Assembly (NCBI GenBank): GCA_000711775.1
Contig: ARYC01000367.1
Coordinates: 62,001-126,000, forward strand
Length of the DNA stretch: 64,000 nucleotides
Direction: 5' to 3'
From: Oxytricha trifallax
Taxonomy: Eukaryota; Ciliophora; Spirotrichea; Sporadotrichida; Oxytrichidae
Shown here: positions 45,970-56,781 of the stretch, in pieces
How positions within the stretch are numbered: position 1 is the stretch's first letter
Layout: the number at the start of each line of letters is the position of its first letter
Position numbers and translations under genes: made by a program
Notes under the pieces: model-generated
The model's input: only the letters and a program-made list of their open reading frames with translations
Databases searched by the model: none
What the model was told of the DNA's origin: nothing

Positions 45970-47400
45970 TCAGGTTAGTTGCAACTAGTAAAGGGCATCT
46001 ATAATGTGAAAATGACCCATTCGTTTTAGATTTGCATCCTTGGAAGTTCTGTAGTCATTTTTTCTTAGTTCGCCGACTGCTGAAAAGTAGTAATTATTGG
46101 TAAAATTTTTAATAACGATTCTGAATTTTTAGATCACTTGATCGGCAAAATTAATTATGATGTTTAATTTGCACCCGCTTAACTGAGATAAATCATGCTT
46201 CCTAATTTTAATATACTCAACTTTTGATTGTGCTGTCCCGCAATGCCTCACAATCATAAAATCATTTGTAGAATCGAAATCACCTCTAGATCCGCTCTCC
46301 TGTTAATAAAATTTTAAACCTTCTGTTTTGCGGTGAACTAATCGTAATATTAAAAAAAAATCCCTTTACTTCATCCACTACTTATGGTAACTAATCTAAC
46401 GTCTGAAGTCCAAGAAGCTTGACGGCTGATTTTACTTGTTCCTTAATTAAGTGCCTTTTAACCTATTTTCAGTGAAATATGATTTATTGGCTCTTGTAGA
46501 ATCTTTTTTAAATCAAATTCGAAGGATTACATAATATTTGAATAATCATTGATGACTTTAATGTGATTAAAACGTATTTGCTTTGCAAAAAGAGATTCGG
46601 TAGTGCTCTCCAGATGGAGCAAGAATGATTTATTTAATAATTTTTTAAGATTTTTTAAACTTATAAATATAAAAATAATTCATTTATTTGGTCACAATCT
46701 TAATTATGATTTCTGAGTATCTTGTGAGTCATATATATTTTACTCCACGTTTTTTCATAAAATGATAAATTTTGACAAATTAATCAGCAAAAAAAAGATA
46801 AAATTTAATTTCTCCTTTTTATTATTTAATATTTTTAATTTGTAAGTTCTGAATGATTCATAAAGTTGATTAATTAGCTTTAAATACAATTCAATGAGAC
46901 TATTTGATGTACTTAGGGTGTAGATAAGCTATATAAATAATATAATAAATTAAAAATATTAAATAATAAAAAGGAGAAATTAAATTTTATCTTTTTTTTG
47001 CTGATTAATTTGTCAAAATTTATCATTTTATGAAAAAACGTGGAGTAAAATATATATGACTCACAAGATACTTAGAAATCATAATTAAGATTGTGACCAA
47101 ATAAATGAATTATTTTTATATTTATAAGTTTAAAAAATATTAAAAAGATTATTATATAAATCATTCTTGCTCCATCTGGAGAGCACTAACCTAGAGATTC
47201 TAGCAGGGGAGGGTCTGTAAAATTTTAATTACTGTCCAACTTACTGAGTCTACCACACATTAATATGGTAACAGCGTCCTCTCAGTAAACCTAATACTAT
47301 TGTTGATTGTCTCCAGTAAATTAGTTATATTAATTTTCTAAGTAATAAAAATATAATAAATTTTCAATGAGACTACTAATGACCCTACAAGTACACTCAT
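45970..47400 (-). CDS. unknown protein gene split by a TA-flanked palindromic element
   Basis: Start ATG 47400 (MSVLVGSL, then probably a 39-nt in-frame intron ending TACTTAG), reading NLLETINNSIRFTERTLLPY and QCVVDSVSWTVIKILQTLPC. At 47188 the frame enters a palindromic element; removing 46603-47188 (leaving one TA) gives the in-frame join CQNLQV-TESLFAKQIRFNHI. Reading goes on through INHISLKIGQKALNQGTSKI, RQASWTSDVRLV, a 44-nt intron (46338-46381) and HRKTEGLKFYQQESGSRGDF, FMIVRHCGTAQSKVEYIKIR, CKLNIIINFADQVIQKFRIV, VGELRKNDYRTSKDANLKRM, to TGA 45970-45972. Another frame (PEDFTEHIKRASDRG) near 45940 suggests the 3' end may extend further. No domain was recognised; not a transposon gene. 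Confidence 0.65.
46338..46381 (-). other. 44-nt intron
   Basis: Minus strand GTAGTGGATG...TTACGATTAG. It contains an in-frame TGA; removing it joins DVRLVTI to IHRKTEGLKFYQQ in frame and opens the following 120 codons. Confidence 0.55.
46601..47188. mobile_element. 588-bp TA-flanked palindromic element inside a gene (IES-like MITE)
   Basis: Two long inverted arms begin TAGTGCTCTCCAGATGGAGC and stay almost identical for about 240 bp (including TTTTACTCCACGTTTTTTCA), around a unique centre at about 46850-46950. The terminal TA dinucleotides (46601-46602, 47187-47188) are the only duplication. No ORF. Exact removal with one TA left restores the host gene frame, the behaviour expected of a Tc1/mariner-type insertion that is excised precisely as an IES. 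Confidence 0.85.
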
Positions 47401-47511
47401 TATATATTTATATTTTAAAATGATTTAATTAATATTATATATAAAGCTAAATAAAATTATAATTAATGGCTTTGATTTTTAGTGGTATTTAAGATTGCTT
47501 ATATTATCGTA

Positions 47512-47942
47512 GGAATTCATTTGATTTGGGAAAATTAAAAAATAAATAAAAAATAATAGAAAATTAAAAAATAAATAAAAAATAATATGATATTCGTGGC
47601 AGTTAACTTTCTGGAAACCTAGGCAATATGGTACTTGCTCGATAGAGAATTAAAAATCAGGTGGACCTTACTTTTAGTGGAACTCCTCTATTCTAATCTG
47701 GAGTGCGATAAATCGATTTTAATTTTGGGTGATTTGTTTAGTTGATTTAAATGCAAAAATTAATATCGATTTAACTCAGTCTAGAAATGCGATTGACGAG
47801 TAAAGCCAGTAGTAAAGAGCAATTATTTTTAATCCTCTATTGAACAAGCACCATATTGAAAAAGTTTCCAGAAAATTAAATGCCAGGAATTTAATATTGT
47901 TTTTAACTTATTTTTTTAATTTTCCTAAATAGAATGTATTCC
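47512..47942. mobile_element. degenerate fold-back element
   Basis: Arms 47512-47735 and about 47750-47942 pair imperfectly (roughly three quarters of positions by eye): outer ends GGAATTCATTTGATTTGGGA against the complement of TTTCCTAAATAGAATGTATTCC, inner landmarks TTTCTGGAAAC, CAATATGGTNCTTG, AGAGNATTAAAAAT. A direct repeat (GAAAATTAAAAAATAAATAAAAAATAATA) occurs in the left arm only. No coding frame. Confidence 0.55.
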
Positions 47943-47989
47943 AACAATAAAGAAATGGACTATATTTCTCATATTCCCCTTAATTTAAT

Positions 47990-48160
47990 ATTATGCTGAA
48001 TGATATCGATAGATATATACTTTTTTCATAAATCTTGAAATCACATCTTTCGCTTTAACCCTATTCCTTACAAAACTTAAAGATTTCAATCTGTTCCTTC
48101 TCTTATTATTAAATTTTTAATTTTATTAAACAGACTTCAAGATCCTCTAATATCTCTTGT
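47990..48160 (-). mobile_element. decayed TBE fragment (22-kDa gene 5' region)
   Basis: Matches T1 35735-35890 in the same orientation: GATATCGATAGATATATACT, AAATCTTGAAATCACATC, CTTTAACCCTATTCCTTACA and CTTCAAGATCCTC follow the T1 order. No intact frame. It abuts a 5'-truncated piece of the dispersed repeat. Confidence 0.5.
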
Positions 48161-48164
48161 CAAC

Positions 48165-48345
48165 ATCTTGATTAGGTAAGAGACTAGGTGATAGCGGAGG
48201 TGATTTTTTTCGTAGTTTTCTTCTTCATGACTGCCACGTAATCTCACTCATATACTTCTACGTCACGACTAAGATTGATGGTTTTATTTAAGTATTAATT
48301 AGTTAGTTTTAAGTTTATTTGATTTTAAATAATTAAACACAAGAT
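48165..48345 (+). repeat. dispersed repeat copy D (3' part only)
   Basis: Begins within the repeat (CATCTTGATT..GAGACTAGGTGATAGCG) and runs through TTTTTTCGTAGTTTTC, CTACGTCACGACTAAGATTG and TATTTGATTTTAAATAATTA, the 3' end of copies B and C. The 5' three quarters are missing. Confidence 0.6.
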
Positions 48346-48842
48346 CCTTTTATTTTAGAATTTTGAGTTTTAGGGTTGTTATTTTATTCAACTTTGAATT
48401 AATTGTGCTCAAAATATTAATAATTTGCAATTTAATCATCGTAATGATTTATAATATACAAAAAATTGACAAAAATTTAATTTGGTTCTTTAAAATTATA
48501 TTAATTTGGCCCATTATTATATAATTCATATAAATTTAACTATAATCGAAGCAAGATTTTATAGAAGGAATAAAAATTATGAATTTAGAAAATTCTTTTT
48601 GTTAAATAAATATTTAGAATTTTGTATAAACTTTTAAAATATTTGTTAATAGCCCTGGCGGGGGCAGATAAAATTTCTATCAAAATTTTAAATAATCTAA
48701 ATTTCGCTAAGACAATCAAAACCCCAAAACCTTTTCAGTAGTTTGATTGAGTTTTTTATTGATAAGAGTAGATTATTATTGCATACTTTATTAGGGTTTT
48801 ATTAGAGTTTAATGTTTAAATATTAGTAATTTAGGTGAGTTT

Positions 48843-49887
48843 ATGCGAGGTTTGGGGTCAGATTATGACAGTGACTATATAGATTATAATTTAAGTTGCG
48901 TTATGGATGTGATGAATATAGTGAATAACTAAGACCTATTCTAAATTACACGTCTATAGCTAGGCTGCTCCATAAATCTCCTGCTAATGTTAATTCTCAC
49001 TGTATATTAGCATTAAATTTAAAGAGATAGCAACTAAATTCTAAGCCTAAGAGACCCTTAAAATTTTAGTAGCATCATTTTTAATGTCTTATTTATGATA
49101 AGACTCTTAAATACTGGGCTAATTTATCTCTAGACTAGAGGGCAGTAATGTTTTATCGCTAATTTCCTGAGCTTCACATATCTGCTCGATGGCTAACATA
49201 TATAAAAAGATCGGTATATTTTACAAGACAGTAAATCGCATTAAGAGAGTGATTGACTTTAATCTTCCATTTTATAAGACTAATTTAAATCATATATTCG
49301 ATTAAATGCAGAGGTCTTAAGAGAATAATATACAGTTCATTCACGCTGATGAAGCTGTATTTACATTCAGTATATTTATATCAAGGTCTTGGTACAGTAG
49401 GTATAGTAATATAGAAGTTTATGACTAAAAGATTAAGGTGTAAACTCATGCTATTTTTGGAGGAATAAGTGAGGATAGTGGCCTCGAGACTTATGTTATT
49501 CACCCTCGTTCTATAAAGACTGAATAATATATTAAGTTCTTGCAATAACTCAGAGATAAGTACGCGGACTAAGAGATTATTCTATTCGTTGATAACTTGT
49601 CAGTTCATAAAACTAAAGACTCAAGGAAGGAATATGAAAGGCTAAACATAACACCTGTATTTAATGTTCCTTACAGCCCTTAGTTCAATGGAATTGAATT
49701 ATATTGGGGGTTATTGAAAGGTCATTATAACAAATTGCTGCTCTAACATTTGATGCATGATTTAAAGATAGTTACAGTCGATTTTATTAAGAGTGCTGCT
49801 AAAAGAGTCAGTGATGAAAAAGCTAAAGTGTGCGCAAGAGAAGGGAGATTTTGTGTTTATAAATAAGTTTTAGATTTAAGCGAATGA
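48843..49887 (+). pseudogene. T3 transposase, frameshifted
   Basis: ATG 48843 (MRGLGSDYDSDYIDY) to TGA 49885-49887, five bases shorter than 350 codons. One base is missing near 48888 and four near 49188 (CTGCTCGATGGCTAAC), the second at the same spot as the T2 lesion. Catalytic motifs remain (HADEAVFTF, LFVDNLSVHKTK, PYSPQFNGIELYWG). One domain residue differs: LKIVTVDF where T2 has LKIDTVDF. Confidence 0.8.
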
Positions 49888-49893
49888 ATAAGT

Positions 49894-50683
49894 TTACATA
49901 TTAAATTTGCCCGTAAAGGGATTTAGCTTCTCTTTCTTTTATTCCTCTTAAGGCTTGCTTGGGCCTGTGTTTCTTCTCTTAGTGCCATTTCCTGCATCTA
50001 TGTTCATCTCTTCTGGCTTTATAAATCTTTGAAGAGCCTCTTACTCAATTCATGTTTTACTTTAGACTTTCTCTCTCTGTTTAATTTGCTGCGCTCTTTC
50101 ATCAAGTATATAGCAGTACCAGGTTTTTCTATAAAGTTAGAAGACTAAGCTTACTTGAGATGAAAGGATGCTTTTGAAGTTCCTACAGCCAGGTGTCACT
50201 TATTTTAATACCTTGCTTCTCTTTTTCTTCAGGAGAGATGCTTTCGTGTTTCTTATGAGCTTCTTAAATAACTTCATTTAACTATTCAGTATTCAGAGTT
50301 GCAAGAACACCAAAGAAGAAGTTTCTCTCTGGCAACTTATTAGAGAGCTGTAGCTTTGATGGAAGGTAGAGAGCTACGTCTGGATCACTCATAGCATCGT
50401 CATATATGTTTGCCACTGATATTTCAGGGTAGTTATGTATCTCAATCATCCTTATTTCATTATACTTAAAAGCTTTTTTTTCTTCACTCAGTAAGGCTTT
50501 TAAGAATGAGATTTTAGTTCCCTCCTAAGTTGGCAAGAACAATCTAATTATAATGGATTTATTAATCTTACTTAAGAACTTACCTTGCTATACCAAATAT
50601 CTATAAAATTCCTCTTTACTTCCAAATTTTCCTATTAAATTTTATGATTAAATTCTCTTCATTGCATCATTCATAGACTCCAT
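49894..50683 (-). CDS. T3 22-kDa TBE protein, stop codon lost
   Basis: Start ATG 50683 (MESMNDAMKRIQS). The frame is open with the 26-nt intron removed, and matches T2 (YPEISVANIYDDAMSDPDV; RNFFFGVLATLNTE). The T2 stop TGA is TAA here (49894-49896), which is Gln in this code, so reading would run on into the convergent transposase region. The acceptor of the 36-nt intron is mutated (ATAA), but that intron is in frame. Probably a recently dying copy. Confidence 0.65.
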
Positions 50684-51238
50684 CTTACTTCTTCTTTCTA
50701 GAAATGCTAATGAAATTTAAAATTATGGATATCCATTCTAAATTTATTAAAATCTTACTACTAAATATGGAGGAGCTACTGGAGGTCAACCTTGAAAAGA
50801 TATGAGGAGAAGCATTGATAAACTTGCTCCAAGTTTTACAGATTGATTTCCATTTTTATCAATCTATCTCCATTAAATTGCTCCTAATAATTTTTAATTA
50901 TTTTAGGAGGTCCTCCAAATTAAGTACAAACTTTATTAGGAGTTAAATTTTAAGGTTAAAACTAAATTAGGGGCATATTAAATTAAAAAATGTTTAATAA
51001 CTTTACCTCGAAATTAAGTTCAAACTTTATCTGGATGAGAACAAAACTTCATTAAGAGTATTTTAATTTACTAAAACGTATAAAATTCTCATAAAATATA
51101 TCAACTTACTGTCTTCTATGGTTAGTTCATTTTATTACCTCTCAGCAAAGAATCTACCAGAGTGTCATATTCTCTACTATTATAGTTTATCAAGGTAGAT
51201 TTTATCACTATAATATTAAAATATATCAGCAAACTAAA

Positions 51239-52626
51239 ATGAGCGCTAACCTGTAAAGAAGAGCTGCATTACATGGATCAAGCCAATAAAAGTTATCATT
51301 CCAGCAACCAAGAAAAGTAGAGACCAGAGACGCTTGTATTCAGTGGGTGCCTACTTATGACAACTTTGAACAGTCTAGCTTTGAGATTTAAATATAAATT
51401 AAGTAGGAGGTTATCATAAAAGCTGTGCATATTGAGGAGGAGGTTAAACAACCCGCCATAGAGAATTAATAATTACCAGCCAAAGTTGACTAATAATGCT
51501 AAGAATGCAATAAAGTTTTTCCTTACAAGTCAACTTATAAGAGACACTTGAGAGATATACATAACGATATGCCAAGGTTATATCTCAAGCATTAAAAGAA
51601 AGATGGGAAGTATGTCTGTGAGTTCTGTGAGAAGCCATATTCTCATACTAGAGACCTCAAAGTGCACTTAAAGAAAAAGCACAATTAAAGTTTTGTCTTT
51701 ATTCATGAACCTACAGGGAATAGATTCCTCTAAAAGAGAAGATCAAGAAACCCAGTGGAGTCTCTTAGAGTTGAAGTCTAGAAGTAAGTTAAAATGAAGA
51801 AAGCAGTCAAGAACTTTCCAGTCTCTGAGATCAATAAAATCATGGTTAAAATAGAGGCAATGAAGATTCCCATATTAAAAATTATTGACTTAGATTCTTG
51901 CCTAGAAAGCTACCTCACTCTTGAAGATAAAATAGAGAAGAGAGTCATTACTGATGACTAATATGCTTACAAGATATATCCTTTCAATTACTTCCTTGCT
52001 GATGACAAGTTCCAAATGGAATTTGCTAATGAGTATTATGCTCTTTAAAAGGCAAAGTTAAATGAGTGCAGGCATGTCATCTAGCTTGATGCTATTTTAC
52101 TTGGTAAAGATCATGAAGCCTTCAGGCTTCCTTTACTAGAAATGACTTACAGAGAATTTTCTTATCTGACAATAGATGTCAGAGATAAATTGGCTAGATA
52201 GTATAGTAGATAGTTGAGGGGATTGAAGAGCTTTACAAGCTTGGTTATGTTCATAGAGACTTAAAGCCAGAGAACATCATGTTGAACTTTCAGCCTCTTA
52301 GAGTTTATATTATTGACTTCAACAGAGCTCAAAGAGTGCAATCCTCTGCTTACGGAAATGTATAAGACACTTAATGGGATATCTGGGCTCATAGCGACAT
52401 GCCAAGAAACGATTACTTTAGGTGCCTGGGTGAGAGTGATTCTGAGCAGAGAATCAAAAAATATCTCGATAAATATAAAATCAATGGAGGTCTCAGAGAA
52501 CTTGCATGATCAACTATTATTAAGCCAAGCTAAGAGACTTAACAAACAATAGAAACAATCAAACATCAACATAGAAAGATAAAATTCAGAGAACTGCCAC
52601 ATGACTCTAAGCTTATGTTTGTGTGA
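51239..52626 (+). pseudogene. T3 57-kDa zinc-finger/kinase, frameshifted and with shortened activation segment
   Basis: ATG 51239 to TGA 52624-52626. Two intact C2H2 fingers (CQECNKVF...HLRDIH; CEFCEKPY...HLKKKH). A 2-nt insertion near 52157 (GAATTTTCTT versus GAATTCTT in T4) shifts the frame before the kinase catalytic loop. Downstream in the other frame: YVHRDLKPENIM, YIIDFNRAQRV, then SAYGNVQDTQWDIWAHSDMP, lacking about 25 residues (TPGYFPERE...DGDIK and LAAIICE) present in T2. T4 shares this deletion. Confidence 0.78.
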
Positions 52627-52854
52627 AATATTTTAAAAACTCGCTTATTATACTTACTTAAATTACTAATATTTAAACATTAAACCCCTACATAAACTCT
52701 ATTAAAACCCTAATAAAGTATGCACTAATAATCTACTCTTATCAATAAAAAACTCAATCAAACTACTGAAAGGGTTTTGGGGTTTTGATTGTCTTAGCGA
52801 AATTTAGATTATTTAAAATTTTGATAGAAATTTTATCTGCCCCCGCCAGGGCTA

Positions 52855-53164
52855 TCACCCAAAATAATCTTAATTCCTAAAATTTTGAAATAATTCTTTG
52901 ACATTAAATCAAATTAATTTTTCTTTTCCATAATTATATCCTAAAAATAAAAATTAAGATAAAACTTTAATTAATTATAAATTCAATTAAATTGTTTGTT
53001 TCTTATATTAATTTCTCAATGTTCTAATTTAAATTATTTATCAATCAAACAAATGAAATTCAATAATAATAGATATTAAATCCTGATCATGAAATTGAAT
53101 GCTCTCAGAATAAGGAGTATTAAAATCCTTTAATTAATAGTTTAATATTATAATTCGATATTCA
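52855..53164. other. AT-rich spacer
   Basis: AT-rich DNA right of the T3-containing palindrome. No coding frame or repeat recognised. Confidence 0.4.
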
Positions 53165-53460
53165 CCAAGCGGTAATTTGGAATTGCGATGATCACCTTGC
53201 TAAGAAACTCATTTTAGCGCCCGCTTCTTTCACACTCGCCCGTCTTGCTTCCAAGAGCCATCAGCAACCAATCGATTTACAGTTGTCCTCTCGCTCACTT
53301 TTCAAACCATACATCCGGCCATATTCCAAAAAGAGGAGTTTATACGTTTTAGGAATATTTTGGGAAGAGGTATATAAAATTTTCTTGATTATATACTCGA
53401 AACAAATGATTTTAAAACAGAGATTAATTAATTTTAATATATCGAATACATGAACTATTT
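53165..53460 (+). CDS. possible coding segment, unknown
   Basis: A GC-richer patch (53165-53340) with one plus-strand frame open for about 95 codons without using TAA/TAG: NCDDHLAKKLILAPASFTLA, RLASKSHQQPIDLQLSSRSL. The minus strand meets TGA in all frames within the patch. It ends at TGA after an AT-rich tail. It may be an MDS; no domain recognised. Confidence 0.35.
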
Positions 53461-53620
53461 TAACAAGATTTTAACATTAATATATATTACTTTAATCTTG
53501 AAATGATTATATAAAAAAAACAAAATATTGAAAAATTGAAATTTATTTTAATGAGTTTTGTTATTTTTTAACTGATAAAAATATTATAAAACAAAAGTGG
53601 GAAATTATAAAAATAAACAA

Positions 53621-54432
53621 TAAGGTAAAATTTTTGAAGAATAAATGAATTTTTTGATTAATATAGAATGTTGATTAATTAAGTTTTAAATAAGTCTTAA
53701 AAAATATGAGGAATGTGAAAATAAGAGAATATATAAGCAAGGTGTAATACAAATATATAATAAAGTTATTGTTGGAATATAACAAGATATTCTGAGTTGA
53801 TAAATGAGCGCATTAGCGCTAATAATGTGAGCTCATGCGCTCATAAAATAAATTGTGAAGCCATATCAAAGAACATTTGTCTTAATTCATGTTCTTAAAA
53901 GAGAATCCACTCTCTGTTTTAAAGCCCTATTTTTAATAAATTATTAATGAATTATATTAATTTTAATTATATTTAAATTTACGCAATTTATTAAATTAAA
54001 AAGTCTTCTCAGAAATTAAATCTCTATAGAGAAATCCTAATAGGTTTAATGTATTTTATTTTTAATTAAAAATTAAAACTATATAATTAAAATTAATATA
54101 ATTCATTAATAATTTATTAAAATAGGGCTTTAAATCAGAGAGTGGATTCTCTTTTAAGAACATGAATTAAGACAAATGTTCTTTGATATGGCTTCACAAT
54201 TTATTTTATGAGCGCATGAGCTCATATTATTAGCGCTAATGCGCTCATTTATCAACTCAGAATATCTTGTTATATTCCAACAATAACTTTATTATATATT
54301 TGTATTACACTTTGCTTATATATTCTCTTATATTCACATTTCCTCATATTTTTTAAGACTTATTTAAAACTTAATTAATCAACATTCTATATTAATCAAA
54401 AAATTCATTTATTCTTCAAAAATTTTACCTTA
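53621..54432. mobile_element. 812-bp palindromic element with TA ends
   Basis: Arms of about 350 bp begin TAAGGTAAAATTTTTGAAGA and pair nearly perfectly, including GAGCGCATTAGCGCTAAT, ATGAGCGCATGAGCTCA and CACTCTCTG; the centre (about 53970-54070) is unique AT-rich DNA. No ORF. Direct duplication beyond TA is absent, as in the element at 46601. Confidence 0.8.
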
Positions 54433-54466
54433 CCAACGAAACCATGAGTATCACAAATATAAAAAT

Positions 54467-54572
54467 TAAAAACCCCAAAAATTTTCAGCAGTTTGATTGA
54501 ATTTTTTATTGAGAAAGATGCCTATAAATGCAGATTTATTAGGGTTTTAATAGGATACATACATGAGTTAAA

Positions 54573-54650
<78 letters not shown>

Positions 54651-56486
54651 GTAATTAAATTAAATTTAACAAGGGAGTTTTTAAAATATTTTTCACTCAA
54701 ACATATACTTAGATTTCTGTTTACTTCGAAATTTATCATTCTTAGCTGTTGTTTTTATTAACTCAATTGCTAATTTATTTTTATCATGCTTGATTTTAAA
54801 ATTATTGAGTAAGCATTTTCTCAAAGTCTTCTATATATTTTATTTTTATAAGTTATTGCTTGTTTTTTTAATTAGTATCTCTCTCACCTTTACAGTTAAA
54901 GTAATCATTCTTGTCATGTCACTCTATATTATTATTGGTGCTAGTGACTAGATATCCCATGCAGCGTCTTTGACTCTCAAATATTCTCTTTCTGGGAAAT
55001 AACCTATAGTACAAAATACATTTCCTAATGCAGATGCTAGCGCTCTTTGAACTCTATTGAAATCATTAATATATCTCTAAAAGGATGAATATCTCATCAT
55101 GATGTTCCCTGGCTTTAAGTATATTTTAACATAACCATGCTTGTGAGGCTTATTTATAACCTCAACTGTTAGATATACGATCTAGCCAATATATATTTTT
55201 GGCATCTGTTATAAAATAAAAGATGATCTATCAGTTATTTCGCGGATCGGAAGTCTAAATCTAACATGAACTTTTGCAATTATTAAATCATCTGAATATA
55301 TAATATGATTACATTCACTCAAATTTGATTGCTAATATTTTTCAGCGAATTTTTTTTAGAAATTTTTAACAGCAAATAAATTATTGTTGGTTATATTTTA
55401 TAGGTATTTTAATTATCAGTAATAACCCACTTCTCTACTCTATCCTCAAGAGTGATTATTGATCATGAATTTTTGAGATTTAAAAAATAAATTAATATAC
55501 CAGATAACGAAATATATTTATATTGATCAAGATTGCATTAAAAATGGATTAAACTAAAATAATATGAGAAAATCAACTCTTAAATATTTCTATACTTCTC
55601 ATCAAATATAACAGCTTTTAAGTATCTGTTTTAATTGATTTTTACATTAAATTGCTTTATTGTCTCACCATAAATAATTATTACTCATTACATTAAAGTA
55701 ATATCTAACACATTGATAAATAGGTTTTATTATCTGCGGTACTTTTATTTCACAAAAAAGTCAGTATTAGTAATAAATTTTGATAATAAACTTTTAAAAC
55801 CTAAGATAAACTGTTTTTTCAAACACTCCGCTAAAGTAGAATAGATTTATGGATACTAAAAATATAAAATAAGAATTTTTATTTATAAAAAACTAATAGT
55901 CATTTATCAATCATTTGAAACAAAATAGTATCATAGTTTTTAAATTTTACCACATGTTTCGTATTTTATCAATAGCTTTCAAGGCTAGAATCTATGTAAA
56001 TAATTTATAATATAGAATTCAAAATCGCTTTTTTCAATTTTACCAAGATTTATTTGTCTACTAGACTAAGAGATTTTTGATTTCTTTCTTCATTTTGACT
56101 TGTTTGTTATCTCAACTCGTACAGATTTAGCAGGATTTCTTTACCTTCTTTTATAGGAATATTTTTCCTTTGGTTCATGCAAAAACACTATGCCTTGATT
56201 GTGTTATATGTTTAAGTCTATTTATATAGCTCAAATTTGAGAATAAGGCGAACTCACTGATGTACTTGCCATCCTTAATTTAGTGTTTGAGATTAGACTT
56301 AGCTATTTCATCGTAAATGTCTTTTGTAAATTAACTTGTAATGGAAGATTTTATTAAATTCCTTGCATTAACAATAATACTCATATTTAAACTATTAACC
56401 CTATTAAAGCCCTAATGAAGCATGGTTAAATTGCAGCTTTGTTAATCAAAAACTCAATTAAACAATTTCAGAGGTTTGGGGTTTTA
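54467..56486 (-). mobile_element. internally deleted, decayed TBE (57-kDa half only)
   Basis: Both ends are TBE right/left-type termini (AAAACCCCAAAAATTTTCAG at 54467; CAGAGGTTTGGGGTTTTAA at 56486) with paired subterminal DNA. Between them on the minus strand is only a ruined zinc-finger/kinase gene: GYVKIYLKPGNIM, INDFNRVQRALASALGNV and CTIGYFPERE are still legible near 55140-54950, and finger-region remnants near 56300-56050. Transposase and 22-kDa genes are gone. It keeps the activation segment missing from T3 and T4. Confidence 0.65.
54574..54647. repeat. (AT)n microsatellite, 74 bp
   Basis: About 37 uninterrupted TA units near the end of the decayed TBE. Any protein translated through it (Ile-Tyr repeats) is spurious. 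Confidence 0.95.
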
Positions 56487-56529
56487 ACGCTGGAAAATTA
56501 GTATCTTTTTATTTACATGAACTGAATAG

Positions 56530-56655
56530 ATGTCAATTGAAAAGCCTAAAGAGCTTTAGCAGCTTTATCTCTCATCTATTATAATGATTTAGCAAAGAGC
56601 TTCTGTCCTATAAGAGATAATAAATCATATTAGAATTATTTGGAAAGAATTTTGA
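56530..56655 (+). CDS. locus F possible first exon
   Basis: Open ATG 56530 to TGA 56653-56655 in ciliate code: MSIEKPKELQQLYLSSIIMI then QQRASVLQEIINHIRIIWKE. Protein-like, Gln from TAG/TAA three times. Probably continues after an intron or IES into the segment at 56782. It starts just outside the decayed TBE end. Confidence 0.45.
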
Positions 56656-56781
56656 TTAAAATTAAACAATTTAATTTTAATTTACGAATTAATAATATAA
56701 TTTATTAGTAAAAAATAAAGATTAACAAAAAAATAACAAATTATTTTTTATTTTATAATAAAAAGAAAGTGAAAGTTAATA

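Larger units (their letters stand above)
48717..52787 (+). mobile_element. TBE transposon copy T3 (4.07 kb)
   Basis: Left terminus CAAAACCCCAAAACC followed by TTTTCAGTAG, right terminus its complement, with paired subterminal sequence (AGTAGTTTGATTGAGTTTTTTATTGAT). Same three genes as T2 and clearly the same subfamily. No normal ANT target duplication: the left flank ends AAT and the right begins ATT, within a palindrome. All genes carry lesions. Confidence 0.9.
48650..52854. repeat. 67-bp inverted arms enclosing T3 (palindromic element interrupted by a TBE)
   Basis: 48650-48716 and 52788-52854 are exact or near-exact inverted copies: TAGCCCTGGCGGGGGCAGAT, then AAATTTCTATCAAAATTTTA and ATTTCGCTAAGACAAT. 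They lie directly outside the TBE termini. Outer ends show TA on both sides. The simplest reading is a small TA-flanked palindromic MITE with T3 at its dyad centre. Confidence 0.8.

Noticed and set aside
54539..54739. Standard-code ORF rich in Ile-Tyr repeats
   Set aside because: It is the (AT)n microsatellite translated; no gene.
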